NCBI GenBank assembly: GCA_030761205.1
Contig: JAULJL010000010.1
Coordinates: forward strand, 4,159,001-4,223,000
Direction of reading: 5' to 3'
Length of the DNA stretch: 64,000 bases
Source of the DNA: Fremontodendron californicum
Lineage: Eukaryota > Streptophyta > Magnoliopsida > Malvales > Malvaceae
Shown here piece after piece: positions 37,001 through 45,085 of the stretch; the first letter of the stretch is position 1, and every line of letters starts with the position of its first letter. The position numbers and the translations under genes were made by a program. Under the pieces are notes generated by a model that searched no databases, had not been told where the DNA came from, and worked only from the letters and a program-made list of their open reading frames with translations.

Positions 37001-38144
37001 GTCTGGAGCTAAATTGCACTTTCAGATAAAAAGAATGGGATACTACTGGCCAACAATGGTAAAGGATAGTATGGACTACTCCAAAAAATGTCAAGCTTGT
37101 CAGTTTCATGCAAACTTCATCCATCAACCTCCTGAACCATTACATCCGACAGTCACATCTTGGCCTTTCGATGCTTGGGGACTTGATTTGATAGGACCAT
37201 TACCTAAGAGTTCACTAGGGCATATGTATATACTTGCCGCTACAGATTACTTTTCAAAGTGGGCAGAAGTGGCACCTTACAGGGAAGCAAAAAAAGAAAC
37301 TGTTGCAACTTTTATCAGAACAAACATCATTTATCGGTATGGCGTACCTCGTCACATCATAACTGATAATGGGAAGCAGTTTGACATGAGCAAGTTATGT
37401 GCACAGTTTGACTTCAAGCAGTACAAGTCTTCAATGTACCATGCTCCAGCAAACGGATTAGCAGAAGCTTTTAACAAGACTTTGTGCAATCTTCTCAAGA
37501 AAGTTGTTAACCGTTCAAAGAAAGATTGGCATGAAAGGATAGGAGAAGCTCTGTGGGCTTATCGAACTACATATCGCACACCAACTCAAGCCACTCCATA
37601 TGCACTTGTTTATGGTGTGGAAGCTGTTCTACCACTTGAGCGACAAATTCCATCATTAAGGATTGCAATCCAGGAAGATCTTTCTAGTGAAGACAATGTA
37701 CGCTTACGTTTGGAAGAATTAGAAGCACTGGATGAGAAAAGGTTGGAAGCCCAACAACGCTTGGAGTGCTATCAAGCTCGACTATCCAAAGCTTTTAATA
37801 AGAAAGTCAAGCAGCGATCTTTCCAAGTTGGAGATTTAGTCCTTGCTGTAAGAAGACCCATAAATACTTCACATCGTATTGGCAACAAGTTCCTTTCAAA
37901 ATGGGATGGACCATACGTTGTTCGAGAAGTTTATACCAATGGTGCCTATAAGATCGTTGATCAAGATGGTGTCAAAGTTGGACCGATCAATGGAAAATTT
38001 TTTGAAGCGTTACTATGCTTAAAGAAGATATTGCTCCTAAGCAAGAGCTTAAACTGTCGTATGTTGCTCCTAAGCACGAGCTTAAACTGCACCCAAAAAA
38101 AAAAAAAGCCCGCTATGTTGAAAATCCTTTCTAGGACAACTTAG
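31092..38144 (+). CDS. Gag-Pol polyprotein of the young Tat element
   Basis: One open frame of 2,350 residues, read from ATG 31092 (ATGGCTCCC); the frame is open further up but that part is LTR and PBS. Domains in order: gag capsid about 245-400; zinc-knuckle-like CKYHRLISHPLEKC near 523; protease with catalytic LIDDGS near 760 and LLGRPWIH near 833; RT with RVCVDFRDLN near 1335 and YVDDLVVKS near 1439; RNase H about 1580-1700; archaeal-type RNase H from LFFDGAARQ near 1732; integrase with an HHCC zinc region near 1960-2000 and acidic residues in AWGLDLIGP (~2027), ITDNGKQF (~2091) and AEAFNK (~2124). All key residues are present. A six-T run at about 37998-38003 seems to have gained one base: another frame there gives the usual short basic/tyrosine ending, so the last ~45 residues are probably an artefact of that shift. 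Confidence 0.93.
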   Translation: MAPKKNLANKPTLKPARANPAVYPTSSSSVDIPAHPYGTRSKTKTLSELYEQTFPVLNQNPLYDTSSPIQDLEEVSAEQVDSPRGSSASRQLTYKEQDSYSSNKPIPSSTPKSSSGVMAVMTTGTTSLEEQVALLAKSVEILSTSIKEKDNQIASMMDKIAGLTGKRNEASNQNWQSIFQDDGENSGKEVAKDSEEKINELVTTSQLKDLIKEAIKDQVESITQPSYTYAKPYSQRIDHLRMPGNYQPPKFQQFDGKGNPRQHVAHFVETCNNAGTYGDLMVKQFVRSLKSNAFDWYTDLEPGTIDSWEQLEREFLNRFYSTRRLVSMIELTSSRQWKDEPVIDYIHRWRNLSLNCKERLSESSALDMCIQGMNWGLRYILQGIKPKTFEELATRAHDMELSMTAAGNQEPPVQEPKKAKEKQDTRKGGKTFTNKGESKQSMAVTTKPLKISPKSKQSQETKSSPIQDKGKGKITLKERQEKKYPFPDSDVSSILEELLKTKLIQLPEMKRPEEADKVEDSNYCKYHRLISHPLEKCFILKDRIMRLYEEGKIEFEEETMSSNLASVIMVSQSNLLDRTIKFGSFDPIILAPSTSTIVDLQGSGGNYLLQRQNQDHDGWTLVTRRKGKKKILPKVVKVPTRTKMVKQPPKFPKPNVPQEAKIPSRGKNSVGRKSRRQITLNEFMPIQLRNEDLVFMTCYHNGGNEDNENNTDSVAFEVDEHSCATKINFSDEDLLLGSTPHNRPLFVVGYTREQKINRILIDDGSAVNILPLMTMKELGVPLDELMQSRLMIQGFNQGGQRALGKLRLQLFIGDMESSPLFHVIDAKTTYNMLLGRPWIHQNGVVFSTLHQCLKYCRNGQVKTILADAKPFTIAEAHFADAKFYLKDAFIEEVMSNPMQELKQKGKNLASSKVGEDELAQGLKDLTLPLTNLEESRGLIPPLQGFVRPVEESLCEHQDLPTHRAKDFDPNAYRLLVKAGYKQEDVAKLAHETKEPSKEKPQSSFKIRQVWQKKIDHIGTSREGLGYSPLKLKIHKQTSRYINVEEVPEEQEDAVKPPGLSVFDRLGARSTRCSVFDRLSIQSSRRSVFERMEEKCSEVSVSKPISIQSRLGSLYSEEVNCGRKRRSSTLKESRDFHSKIPSRMKRQSEWKVTTGEVLKARKHTVVITKSVSSSEEEELEETEILTSNHVSVKETGEKSQEEEAQEAPSSFEEGNQATIDELKEVNISTSEDPRPIFINACLPPEEEKAYLDLLIEYRDIFAWTYKEMPGLDPKVAMHHLAVKKNVRPIKQAQRRFHPDLIPQIEAEVNKLIKAGFIREVKYPTWISNIVPVRKKNGQLRVCVDFRDLNNACPNDDFPLPITEIMVDATTGHEALSFMDGSSGYNQIRMAPRDEELTAFRTPKGIYCYKVMPFGLKNAGATYQRAMQKIFDDMLHKNVECYVDDLVVKSKEKSNHLADLRQVFERLRRYQLKMNPLKCAFGVSSGKFLGFIVRHRGIEIDQSKIDAIMKMPEPRNLHELKSLQGRLAYIRRFISNLAGRCQPFSRLMKKDVPFVWDEACSNAFKSIKTFLLQPPILKAPIPGQPLILYIAAQERSLGALLAQENDEGKETALYYLSRTLNGAELNYSPIEKTCLSLMFAVKKLRHYLQAHSVRLISRADPLKYLMSKSVLSGRLAKWALLLQEFDITYIPQKAVKGQALADFLANHPIPDDWEFSEDIPDEDVLFIEIPRPWKLFFDGAARQDRAGAGVVFVTSEGDVLPYAFTLTENCSNNVAEYQALIIGLEMVVDMKITQLKVFGDSKLVINQLLSLYEVKKPDLLPYVDYAKKILEWFDNVSLEHVPRRENKQADSLANLASALAMPSVEVKVPLCKRWILPPVDFKDNNTESNVVSVCEVEKEDWRQPLIDYLEHGRLPNDPRHKTEVKRRAPRFIYFKGMLYRRSFDGVFLRCLGEDEVSKTLQEAHSGICGAHQSGAKLHFQIKRMGYYWPTMVKDSMDYSKKCQACQFHANFIHQPPEPLHPTVTSWPFDAWGLDLIGPLPKSSLGHMYILAATDYFSKWAEVAPYREAKKETVATFIRTNIIYRYGVPRHIITDNGKQFDMSKLCAQFDFKQYKSSMYHAPANGLAEAFNKTLCNLLKKVVNRSKKDWHERIGEALWAYRTTYRTPTQATPYALVYGVEAVLPLERQIPSLRIAIQEDLSSEDNVRLRLEELEALDEKRLEAQQRLECYQARLSKAFNKKVKQRSFQVGDLVLAVRRPINTSHRIGNKFLSKWDGPYVVREVYTNGAYKIVDQDGVKVGPINGKFFEALLCLKKILLLSKSLNCRMLLLSTSLNCTQKKKKPAMLKILSRTT

Positions 38145-38580
38145 GCAAAAGTTAGGGCACAAAAAAATTGATGAACTACGTTATGACTTGATCCTTCAAA
38201 TTCGAGGGTACGTAGGCAGCTTGGTTTCGTTGCCAAGTTCAGTCCAAACAAAAAAAAAAAATTGTTTGATTCAAATATTATCTTTTGTTCACTTGAAGTA
38301 TCATGATAATTCTCCATTCAAATTTCATGATTCAAATTATTTTTCAAGTAAAACAAATCTTTTGCAAATTAAAGATCTTTGGGAATTTAATTTGTAGTCC
38401 ATACATGATGCAAAAATGCTTCAGAAAGTGCAAAAGAAATATGATATATGGAGAAAAAGAAATTTAACTTCATTTCAAACTTGAAAAGAACTTACAATAA
38501 AAAAATAAAATAAAAAAAAAACTAGCAAGCCTAAGAACTAATATAAATTTCAAAAAAAAAAAAGTTACATCAAAAGGGAG
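38145..38580. other. Untranslated spacer after pol in the young Tat element
   Basis: No coding signal; A-rich runs at 38250-38260, 38511-38520 and 38553-38563. A short duplicated phrase, GCTCCTAAGCA(A/C)GAGCTTAAACTG, lies just before it at about 38034-38089. Confidence 0.55.
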
Positions 38581-39430
38581 TCAGGGCTTCCATTTGAAAT
38601 TCTTCAAGTCGTCTCGAGAGGCTTCCAACATATTTCGCAACAAATCTAAGTTTTTGGCCTCATCCTCAGTAAGGGTAGTAATAGACTCAACAGAATTCAT
38701 CTCTTCACGAATCTTAGAGGTGTCGGTTCTTCTTCTTTTCAGTTCATCTTCAGTTTCTTGGAGCGAAGATTCAAGTCTATGTTTTTTGCGTTGCAAAGTA
38801 ATGAACTCTCGCTCTATATCTGCCAAGTTCGACTGCAGGGTGTTAAGGTTCTCAACAGTCTTATGTTCAAGTAACATTGAGTCTTTAAGTCGAATTTCAA
38901 GTGCTTGAAGTCTTCCAATTCTATCCTTGGATGAAGAAATGGAAGATTCAAGCTCATTAAATTTCTGGACTTGTGTAAAGTAGTCTTCCACCATGCCTTT
39001 CAATAAGGATGAATCAACGGACTTGATTGCTTCTATTGCATCAAAGATCTTGTGAACATCACCACTAAGTGAAGAAACCCGATCAAAAGAAGCGCGAATA
39101 ATCCTTGGTTGAATGCTTTCCCACAAAATAGTTGCAAGCTTCAACTGGCTATCGGATATCACTTTTTCAGCACTAAACTTAGAAAATTCTGGAAGGGCGA
39201 GATGACTAGCTTCAACATGAGGGCCTGTGGGAGTCTTCACTATAGGAGAAGTATTATTAACAATCACATTAGGGCAAGCATCTTCTTGATTGGGAACGGT
39301 ACTTGAAACATTATTCCTGATCTTAGCTGCAAGTTTGTTGAACTCATGCGAACTAGAAACTGAAGCTTCACTTTTGGCGGGGGATATATCACCTTGAAAG
39401 GATTTCCTTGGCCTGGTTCGCTTCCAATGT
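38581..39430 (-). CDS. Antisense accessory gene, C-terminal coiled-coil part
   Basis: An open frame on the minus strand from about 39430 down to the stop at 38581, about 280 residues, with no ATG of its own near the start. It overlaps the end of the mobile-domain frame (39389-39430) in another frame. It is rich in E, K, L, Q and S with heptad spacing over its second half (about 39000-38620), so a coiled coil is likely. Placement suggests it is the C-terminal part of the same antisense protein, joined through a frameshift or an intron around 39390-39430; I cannot tell which. Confidence 0.6.
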
Positions 39431-41020
39431 CTTTAGAGAACGAGCTGGAGAGATCAATCTGGACTTTGTATGAGAACGAGTGCAAATTCTCCAAAACCTA
39501 CATAAATCATCCACAGATCCAGAACGAATGTCTTCCTTAAGAGCTCCGGGAATATCCTGACAAAACCCAAATTGTCTCCCAAATCGATGAGGACTGTAAG
39601 GTTCTACAATCATGGCTTGGTTACATCGGGCAGGCAAATAGCTCGAACGAACATTAACAAGGTAGCCATGATTGATCTTACTAAGAGTGTCATCATCAAC
39701 AATCACTTCATCCCTATTTCTGGGATATAAGTTAGCATTCCACACTATGCCACTATGAATTAACTTGCGGGCGTCATAATCCTCAAAGTATTTGGCTCCA
39801 CCTTCTCCCGAAAACTTGCTCATCAAAGACCCATATACATCATCTGGATTTTGAAAGTGAGTCCGGAAGTAATAACTTAGCCACCCATAAATATAGTGAA
39901 TTGGAAAACACGCATATGAAGAGCCCGCTTGAGCAGAAAGTGTAATTCGGTTTAGTCCATGGTAAATATTGGCTAACACTGGAACCGCGAGATTAACAGT
40001 TCTCCCAATCACCATCAGGCTGGCTATCTTAAATGTCTCTGGCCGAACAAATTCTGAATCTTTACTTGGAAAAACGAAAACACAAATCCAACAAGAAAGG
40101 AAGGCAGCTAAATAAGTGTCTGTTGTTAAACTGTCTTTGATTCCAAGTGTAGTGAATGCTCCATCTCCTGCCATTCCTCGACCTTGGTATTTCCGAAGAA
40201 TTCCAGTAGGGTTATGTGTAGCTTTTGGACGAACAAGTTTCTTTGCTTTTCGAGCAGGTGGTTTGGTGTAACGCAATTTCCCTTGAAACCAAAAATTGAT
40301 CCAATCCTCAATAGACACCTTATCCTCCTTGCCTTGCTTCAAAAGATGGAATGCAGCAAATAGATATTCACAACATCTCGGGATGAATCTTCCCTTGTTA
40401 TCAAAGCCAGTCAATTCGGCAGCACAAGGAATGACTTCATCATAAAATATGCCGTGAATGGGCAAACCGCCTAGCTTATGCAAATCCCATAAGGAGATGG
40501 AAGCTTCCCCAGTAGCAAGATGGAGAGTATTAGTAGCCGGACACCAAGCTTCACAAAAAGCGCGAATGACATCCTTGTTGTGATCATAAGTGTATAATGA
40601 TGCATAAACAGCATCATATATACTAATAGTCGTCAAATTTTTGTTGAAGTGGTATAACACATCTTCAGTCCATTCCCAGTACTTTGGTATGTAACCAAAC
40701 TCTCCAAAAATCTTGAAGGAAAATCCCCAATATGATCTTTCGGAAATGATACGGCTTCCCAACGTGTCAAACTTCTCATGATTAGAAGTATTGACGTGAA
40801 GACTAGACTGAAGAGATCTCGCCTTTGGAGAAGATTGTGAGGTTGGAGAAAGTTCTATCGACCAATCTTCCAAAGTGGTAGGAAAATCAAATGATTTCCA
40901 AGCGGACTTATATCTATCCGATATGGGCTTGTCGGTGGAGAGATATAATCCTTCTTTTATGTCTTCGTCTTCCTTGGAAAGAATCACAAGATAATCTTTG
41001 TGATCTTTGAAGTACACCAT
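39389..41020 (-). CDS. Antisense plant-mobile-domain (PMD-like) protein inside the Tat element
   Basis: 543 residues from the ATG at 41020 on the strand opposite to gag-pol, between pol and the 3' LTR. The centre matches, by pattern, the aminotransferase-like plant mobile domain shared by retrotransposon accessory ORFs and host MAIN/MAIL proteins: a tryptophan- and aromatic-rich fold with GEASISLWDLHKLGGLPI near residue 170-190, then GILRKYQGRG, and TYLAAFLSCWICVFVFPS near 310. These are typical of the family. Host MAIN/MAIL proteins act in the nucleus in gene expression and TE silencing; the role of the retrotransposon version is not known. A minus-strand TA-rich TATA-like run lies at about 41070-41084. 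Extra ORFs, some antisense, are known in Tat elements. The frame is uninterrupted, suggesting recent selection or recent origin. Confidence 0.75.
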   Translation of the reverse strand: MVYFKDHKDYLVILSKEDEDIKEGLYLSTDKPISDRYKSAWKSFDFPTTLEDWSIELSPTSQSSPKARSLQSSLHVNTSNHEKFDTLGSRIISERSYWGFSFKIFGEFGYIPKYWEWTEDVLYHFNKNLTTISIYDAVYASLYTYDHNKDVIRAFCEAWCPATNTLHLATGEASISLWDLHKLGGLPIHGIFYDEVIPCAAELTGFDNKGRFIPRCCEYLFAAFHLLKQGKEDKVSIEDWINFWFQGKLRYTKPPARKAKKLVRPKATHNPTGILRKYQGRGMAGDGAFTTLGIKDSLTTDTYLAAFLSCWICVFVFPSKDSEFVRPETFKIASLMVIGRTVNLAVPVLANIYHGLNRITLSAQAGSSYACFPIHYIYGWLSYYFRTHFQNPDDVYGSLMSKFSGEGGAKYFEDYDARKLIHSGIVWNANLYPRNRDEVIVDDDTLSKINHGYLVNVRSSYLPARCNQAMIVEPYSPHRFGRQFGFCQDIPGALKEDIRSGSVDDLCRFWRICTRSHTKSRLISPARSLKTLEANQAKEILSR

Positions 41021-41402
41021 GATGATTCTACCCAAAAAAAAATGTCAAAATAGGTAGAGAATTAAAATATATATATATATCTTAGTAAAAAAAAAGTCAT
41101 GAAGTCAAAATAAAGAATAAAAAAAAATTCTTTATTCAACTAGATACGAATCAAAGTGGCATTAAAGTGTTAACGTGTCATTAAGAAAATAATGCATAGC
41201 TTTAATGTAATAAGACTTCATGATGGCAAGAAACAAGTGGCGCAAGCAAGCATAGCCAAATCATATTTTGTCAAAAGGCATGTAATTTACAAGTAATAAA
41301 ACCATGCATGAATAAATATGAATAGGTGACAAGTAAAAGAATATTTATGTATGGCTTTGTAAAAGATCAAGGTGTCCTGGTGGCAAGCAATCAAAAGAAT
41401 TT

Positions 41403-41708
41403 GTGGTATGCATGGCAATGATAATGTGGGGGCCAAGGTACGCAACACGTACAAAAGTGGAAAGAAAACTTGATTTGAAAACTAAGAAGAAAAACAAAGA
41501 TGCCATCTGTGACCATGTGAAAGGAAATGGTGCTTTAGTTGTTGAATCTGGTAAAGATGCATTGGATTCGAGCAATGTACTCAAGGAAAATTCATTTCAG
41601 AATGGACTAAGTGTGGTTTTGAATAATATGAATTTGGGAAACCAAATCCGTGTTGATGAAACCTGCAGGAGTTTATCTTCTGATAAGAATAAGAAGAATA
41701 TAAGTTAA
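41403..41708 (+). pseudogene. Lysine-rich ORF fragment of unknown origin in the young Tat element
   Basis: A 101-residue plus-strand frame, rich in K, N, S and D, with no domain I recognise. It ends at a stop just before the SPFH fragment and continues, after a frame change, into it. It looks like part of captured host or other element DNA, but its source is unknown. Confidence 0.35.
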
Positions 41709-41752
41709 AAGAAAATTCCTCACAATCTGGGCCTGTATCAAAGAAAAAGCAC

Positions 41753-41908
41753 AAAGATAACGTCAGCATATTGGTTGATGGGGTGCTTTACGTTAAAGTT
41801 GTTGATCCTCTTCAAGTTTCTAATGATGTTGAGTATCCTATTTACTCTATTGTTTAACTTACTCATACCACAATACGCAGTGAGCTAGGGAAGATCACTC
41901 TTGACAAG
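41753..41908 (+). pseudogene. Captured fragment of a mitochondrial stomatin-like (SPFH/band-7) gene
   Basis: The 52 codons read KDNVSILVDGVLYVKVVDP, then a NPIYAV-like stretch (EYPIYSIV), a stop, and LTHTTIRSELGKITLDK. This order is the well-conserved core of plant and animal stomatin-like protein 2: a KDNVSI-DGVLYVK strand followed by QTTMRSELGKITLDK. One in-frame TAA (41855-41857) stands where the family has glutamine (CAA), consistent with a C-to-T change. The frame is otherwise intact and no intron interrupts it. Sequence similarity stops at both ends (before 41753 and after 41908), so only a short piece was captured. It lies in the plus orientation of the retrotransposon, upstream of the 3' LTR. 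Confidence 0.8.
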
Positions 41909-42726
41909 TTAAGCACGTGACCAAGCTCGAACAAGAGGTACAAGAAGCCAGGGGCAGAACGAACGAGTATAAAGATGAAAGTGGGTATACTCTTGTGAGG
42001 CAGTCTTCAAGTTTCGAGGAAGAGATTAAAAAATATATATATATATATAATTTTATAGAGAAGGGGCACCGAATAAAAAAAAAAAAAAAAGACTCACCTG
42101 TTAAGCTCTCCAACGTAGCAACCTTTGACAATTAATTTGATATGCAAATTAGCTTGAGAAGGCCTTGCTTTTATAGGGGAAATAATTCAAGTCCCATGTG
42201 GTCAAGGAATAAAACTTCTAAGTGCATTAGAATTCCTTTAAAATTGGAGGTTGAGTTTTAGTTGGATTATAAATTGAAGTCGGACTAGGAGTTTTTGGTT
42301 CCTTAAGTTTCGTAAACCAATTGAACTTCTTTATTGGCTAGGAAAATAAACACGTCATTTGCATGGTTTCATGTTTTGCCTGATCAATTAATTTAACAAA
42401 TGGGTGTGGGCCATGCTTGGTATGAACTTTTGATATTTACCAAGTCAAACTCTTTGAAAAATACTTTAAGTTTGGCTTTAAAACTATTTTTGTTACGTAG
42501 GCCAATGTTGGCCCATATCCATTTTTTTTTTTTTTTTGTTAAACCATTTAGGGTGGGCCGATCTTGATGCATAGGAAATTATATTTGCTAAATCAATTTT
42601 TTTCGTCTCATATGCAAAATTATATGAGGATAATTAATTGATGTAGATAAATTTCAAGACTTGTCCACTTGCTACACTAAAAAAAAAAAAAAATTCGTGT
42701 ACGTAACCAAGTCTTGAGGGGGCATT
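41909..42726. other. Remaining post-pol DNA and polypurine tract of the young Tat element
   Basis: A short glutamate-rich plus frame at about 41917-42030 follows the SPFH fragment; it may be further captured DNA but shows no known domain. From 42140 on nothing is coding. The polypurine tract CTTGAGGGGGCATT (42713-42726) abuts the 3' LTR. Confidence 0.6.
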
Positions 42727-44126
42727 TGTAGAAGGAGAAAATTTGTAACCAATTACAAATTGCCACGTGTCAATTGAAATTCTTTTAATTAAGAAATTTT
42801 CAATTAAATTATACATTACCATGTGAAATTGATAATATCATATTATAATTAATTATTTTATAATTAATTAAATATGTACACATGGTTTGACCAATCAAAT
42901 TGCAAGGATTCATGGTTTATCCAATCAAATTTCACCCATGTGTCATAATTATTTTACCTCTAATTAAATTAAATTAATAGAGATAAATAATAAATTTTTA
43001 TCTCTAATTAAATTAAATTAATTAAGAGATAAATAATAAATTTTTATCTCTAATTAAATTAAATTAATTAAGAGATAAATAATAAATTTTTATCTCTAAT
43101 TAAATTAAATTAATTAAGAGATAAATAATAAATTTTTATCTCTAATTAAATTAAATTAATTAAGAGATAAATAATAAATTTTTATCTCTAATTAAATTAA
43201 ATTAATTAAGAGATAAATAAATATTTTATCTCTAATTTAATTAATTAATTAAGTGATAAAAAATAAATATTTTATCTCTAATTTAATTAATTAATTAAGT
43301 GATAAAAAATAAATATTTTATCTCTAATTTAATTAATTAATTAAGTGATAAAAAATAAATATTTTATCTCTAATTTAATTAATTAATTAAGTGATAAAAA
43401 AATAAATATTTTATCTCTAATTTAATTAATTAATTAAGTGATAAATAAATAAATATTTTATCTCTAATTTAATTAATTAATTAAGAGATAAATAAATATT
43501 TTATCTCTAATTTAATTAATTAATTAAGAGATAAATAAATATTTTATCTCTAATTAATTAATTAAGTGATAAAAATAAATATTTTATCTCTAATTAAATT
43601 AAATTAATTAAGAGATAAATAAGAAGATATTATCTCTAATTAAAATAATTAAGAGATAAATAAGGAGGCTGAGTTCTTTTAAAACTTTCTTTCACCTGGC
43701 TAGCTACCACTATAAATAGAGACCTCCCCTTAACACAAATTTACAATTCAGAAAGCCTGAAGAGAAGAAGATTTTGAAGAGCCAAATCCTCTCAAAATTC
43801 TTAAGAAAAAATTGGAGAAATTCTAAGAACGCGGTGCTTGTTCTTGAGAATTCTCTAAGAAGCTGTTCTCCGATCTTGTTCATCGAAGGAAAGGAGATAA
43901 TTCCTGTTTTTCAAGACCAAGTCTAGAAGACCCTTGAAGCAGATCTCACCGATTCAAGATCAAGTCGTGAAGACCCTTGGATCAAAATTTTACTGAAGAA
44001 AAGAATCAAAGGATTTCTTTTTTTAAGAATATTCAGAAATTGTAACCTCAAAGTTTGATTAATAAAATTATTTATTTGACTCCAAATTTTCCTTGTCATA
44101 TTTTTGACATAAAATTTGTGTGTACA
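42727..44126 (+). repeat. 3' LTR of the young Tat element
   Basis: Copy of 29666-31018 with one additional type B unit in its AT array (four against three of the AGTGATAAAAAATAAA form). TATA at 43711, AATAAA near 44062. Followed directly by the target duplication ATTGG. Confidence 0.95.
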
Positions 44127-44226
44127 ATTGGTTGTTAGGAATAAAAGATAGAGAACATGGCTCATATCCACTTGTGCTTAATTCAAATACTCACTCTAAA
44201 TGATGTCCTTAATTGACTTTTGATGG

Positions 44227-45081
44227 TCAAATTATTTTAATTTTAACCTTCACATCGCCATTATTCGGTGCTTTCCATCTACATTGCTGGCTTCTCCTGT
44301 TGATTTCTGGTCTGGTCAAGGATTGGGTATACTCCTGTATGTAAGACCGGATGAATCTGGCTTCCTCTTGTGGGTTCCTTCTTGTTCCTTCATGATATTC
44401 TCTATTCCTGCTCCCCCAAATGACCCACATGGTTGTCATGAACACACTCAATTTATCATAATCAATTGCCACACAAATTTGTTCAATCCATTCTAAGCTC
44501 TCTTTCTCTGACAGGTTGTTGCTGCCCCATTGGAATCCAATCTGACCCCACACAACTCTAGCAGCTGGACAGTCACGCAAAGCATGGGTTGTCGATTCCT
44601 CTGCTCCCCCACACCTTGTACATTGCGAGTCCCCACCTAGGTGTTTCCTGTTCAGATTCCCTTTCGTGGGCAATACATTTCGGTAAGCCCTCCAAACCAG
44701 AACGTTTATCTTGTTCGGTACTTGAGCTTGCCAAATTTTCATAAGTGCATTTTTGTTACATTCTGGTTGCTGTATTGTAGAGCTGGTGCGACTTGCTTGG
44801 CCTTCCTCACATAGGAACCGATACCCACTTTTCACATTGTAGGTCCCCTGTTTGTTTAAATGCCAAATTAGAATATCATCTCTTTGTAGCTTGCTAATAG
44901 GAATTAAGTTTATACTTTCTATCTCCTGTGAATTAAAAAGTCTATGAAGAATGTCTTGTCTCCACTGCATTGTGCTTTGATCAATCAGCTCGCTAACATA
45001 GATGTTTTCCTCTTGAGGATCTTTCGGTGTTTCAATCCTTAGGGTGCTTGAATTCGGTAACCAATAAAATCTTAAATGCAT
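44227..45081 (-). pseudogene. LINE retrotransposon fragment (reverse-transcriptase zinc-binding domain)
   Basis: A 284-residue open frame on the minus strand. It matches the region between RT and RNase H of plant non-LTR elements: a tryptophan-rich stretch, KIWQAQVPNKINVLVWRA, and the zinc-binding pattern CTRCGGAEESTTHALRDC (C-x2-C, then H and C). It ends at RWKAPNNGDVKV, where the plant LINE RNase H would begin. RT and RNase H are both missing, so it is an internal fragment. No tail or target duplication was found. A host gene with this domain is less likely. Confidence 0.75.
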
Positions 45082-45085
45082 TAAA

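Larger units (their letters stand above)
29666..44126 (+). mobile_element. Young, nearly intact Tat-lineage Ty3/gypsy retrotransposon, duplication ATTGG
   Basis: The element starts TGTAGAAGG and ends GTGTACA. ATTGG lies directly before (29661-29665) and after (44127-44131). The LTRs are 29666-31018 (1,353 bp) and 42727-44126 (1,400 bp). They differ by one tandem-repeat unit and by only about half a dozen substitutions that I can see, so insertion is recent. Inside are a PBS, one 7-kb gag-pol ORF, a 4.6-kb post-pol region with an antisense gene and a host-gene fragment, and a polypurine tract. The double RNase H places it in the Tat lineage. Confidence 0.95.

Noticed and set aside
43923..44171. 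82-residue minus ORF, also at 30815-31057
   Set aside because: It is the reverse of LTR sequence and occurs in both LTRs.
44227..45081. Host gene with a zinc-binding domain
   Set aside because: The domain order is that of LINE elements and both ends are truncated without start context or introns.
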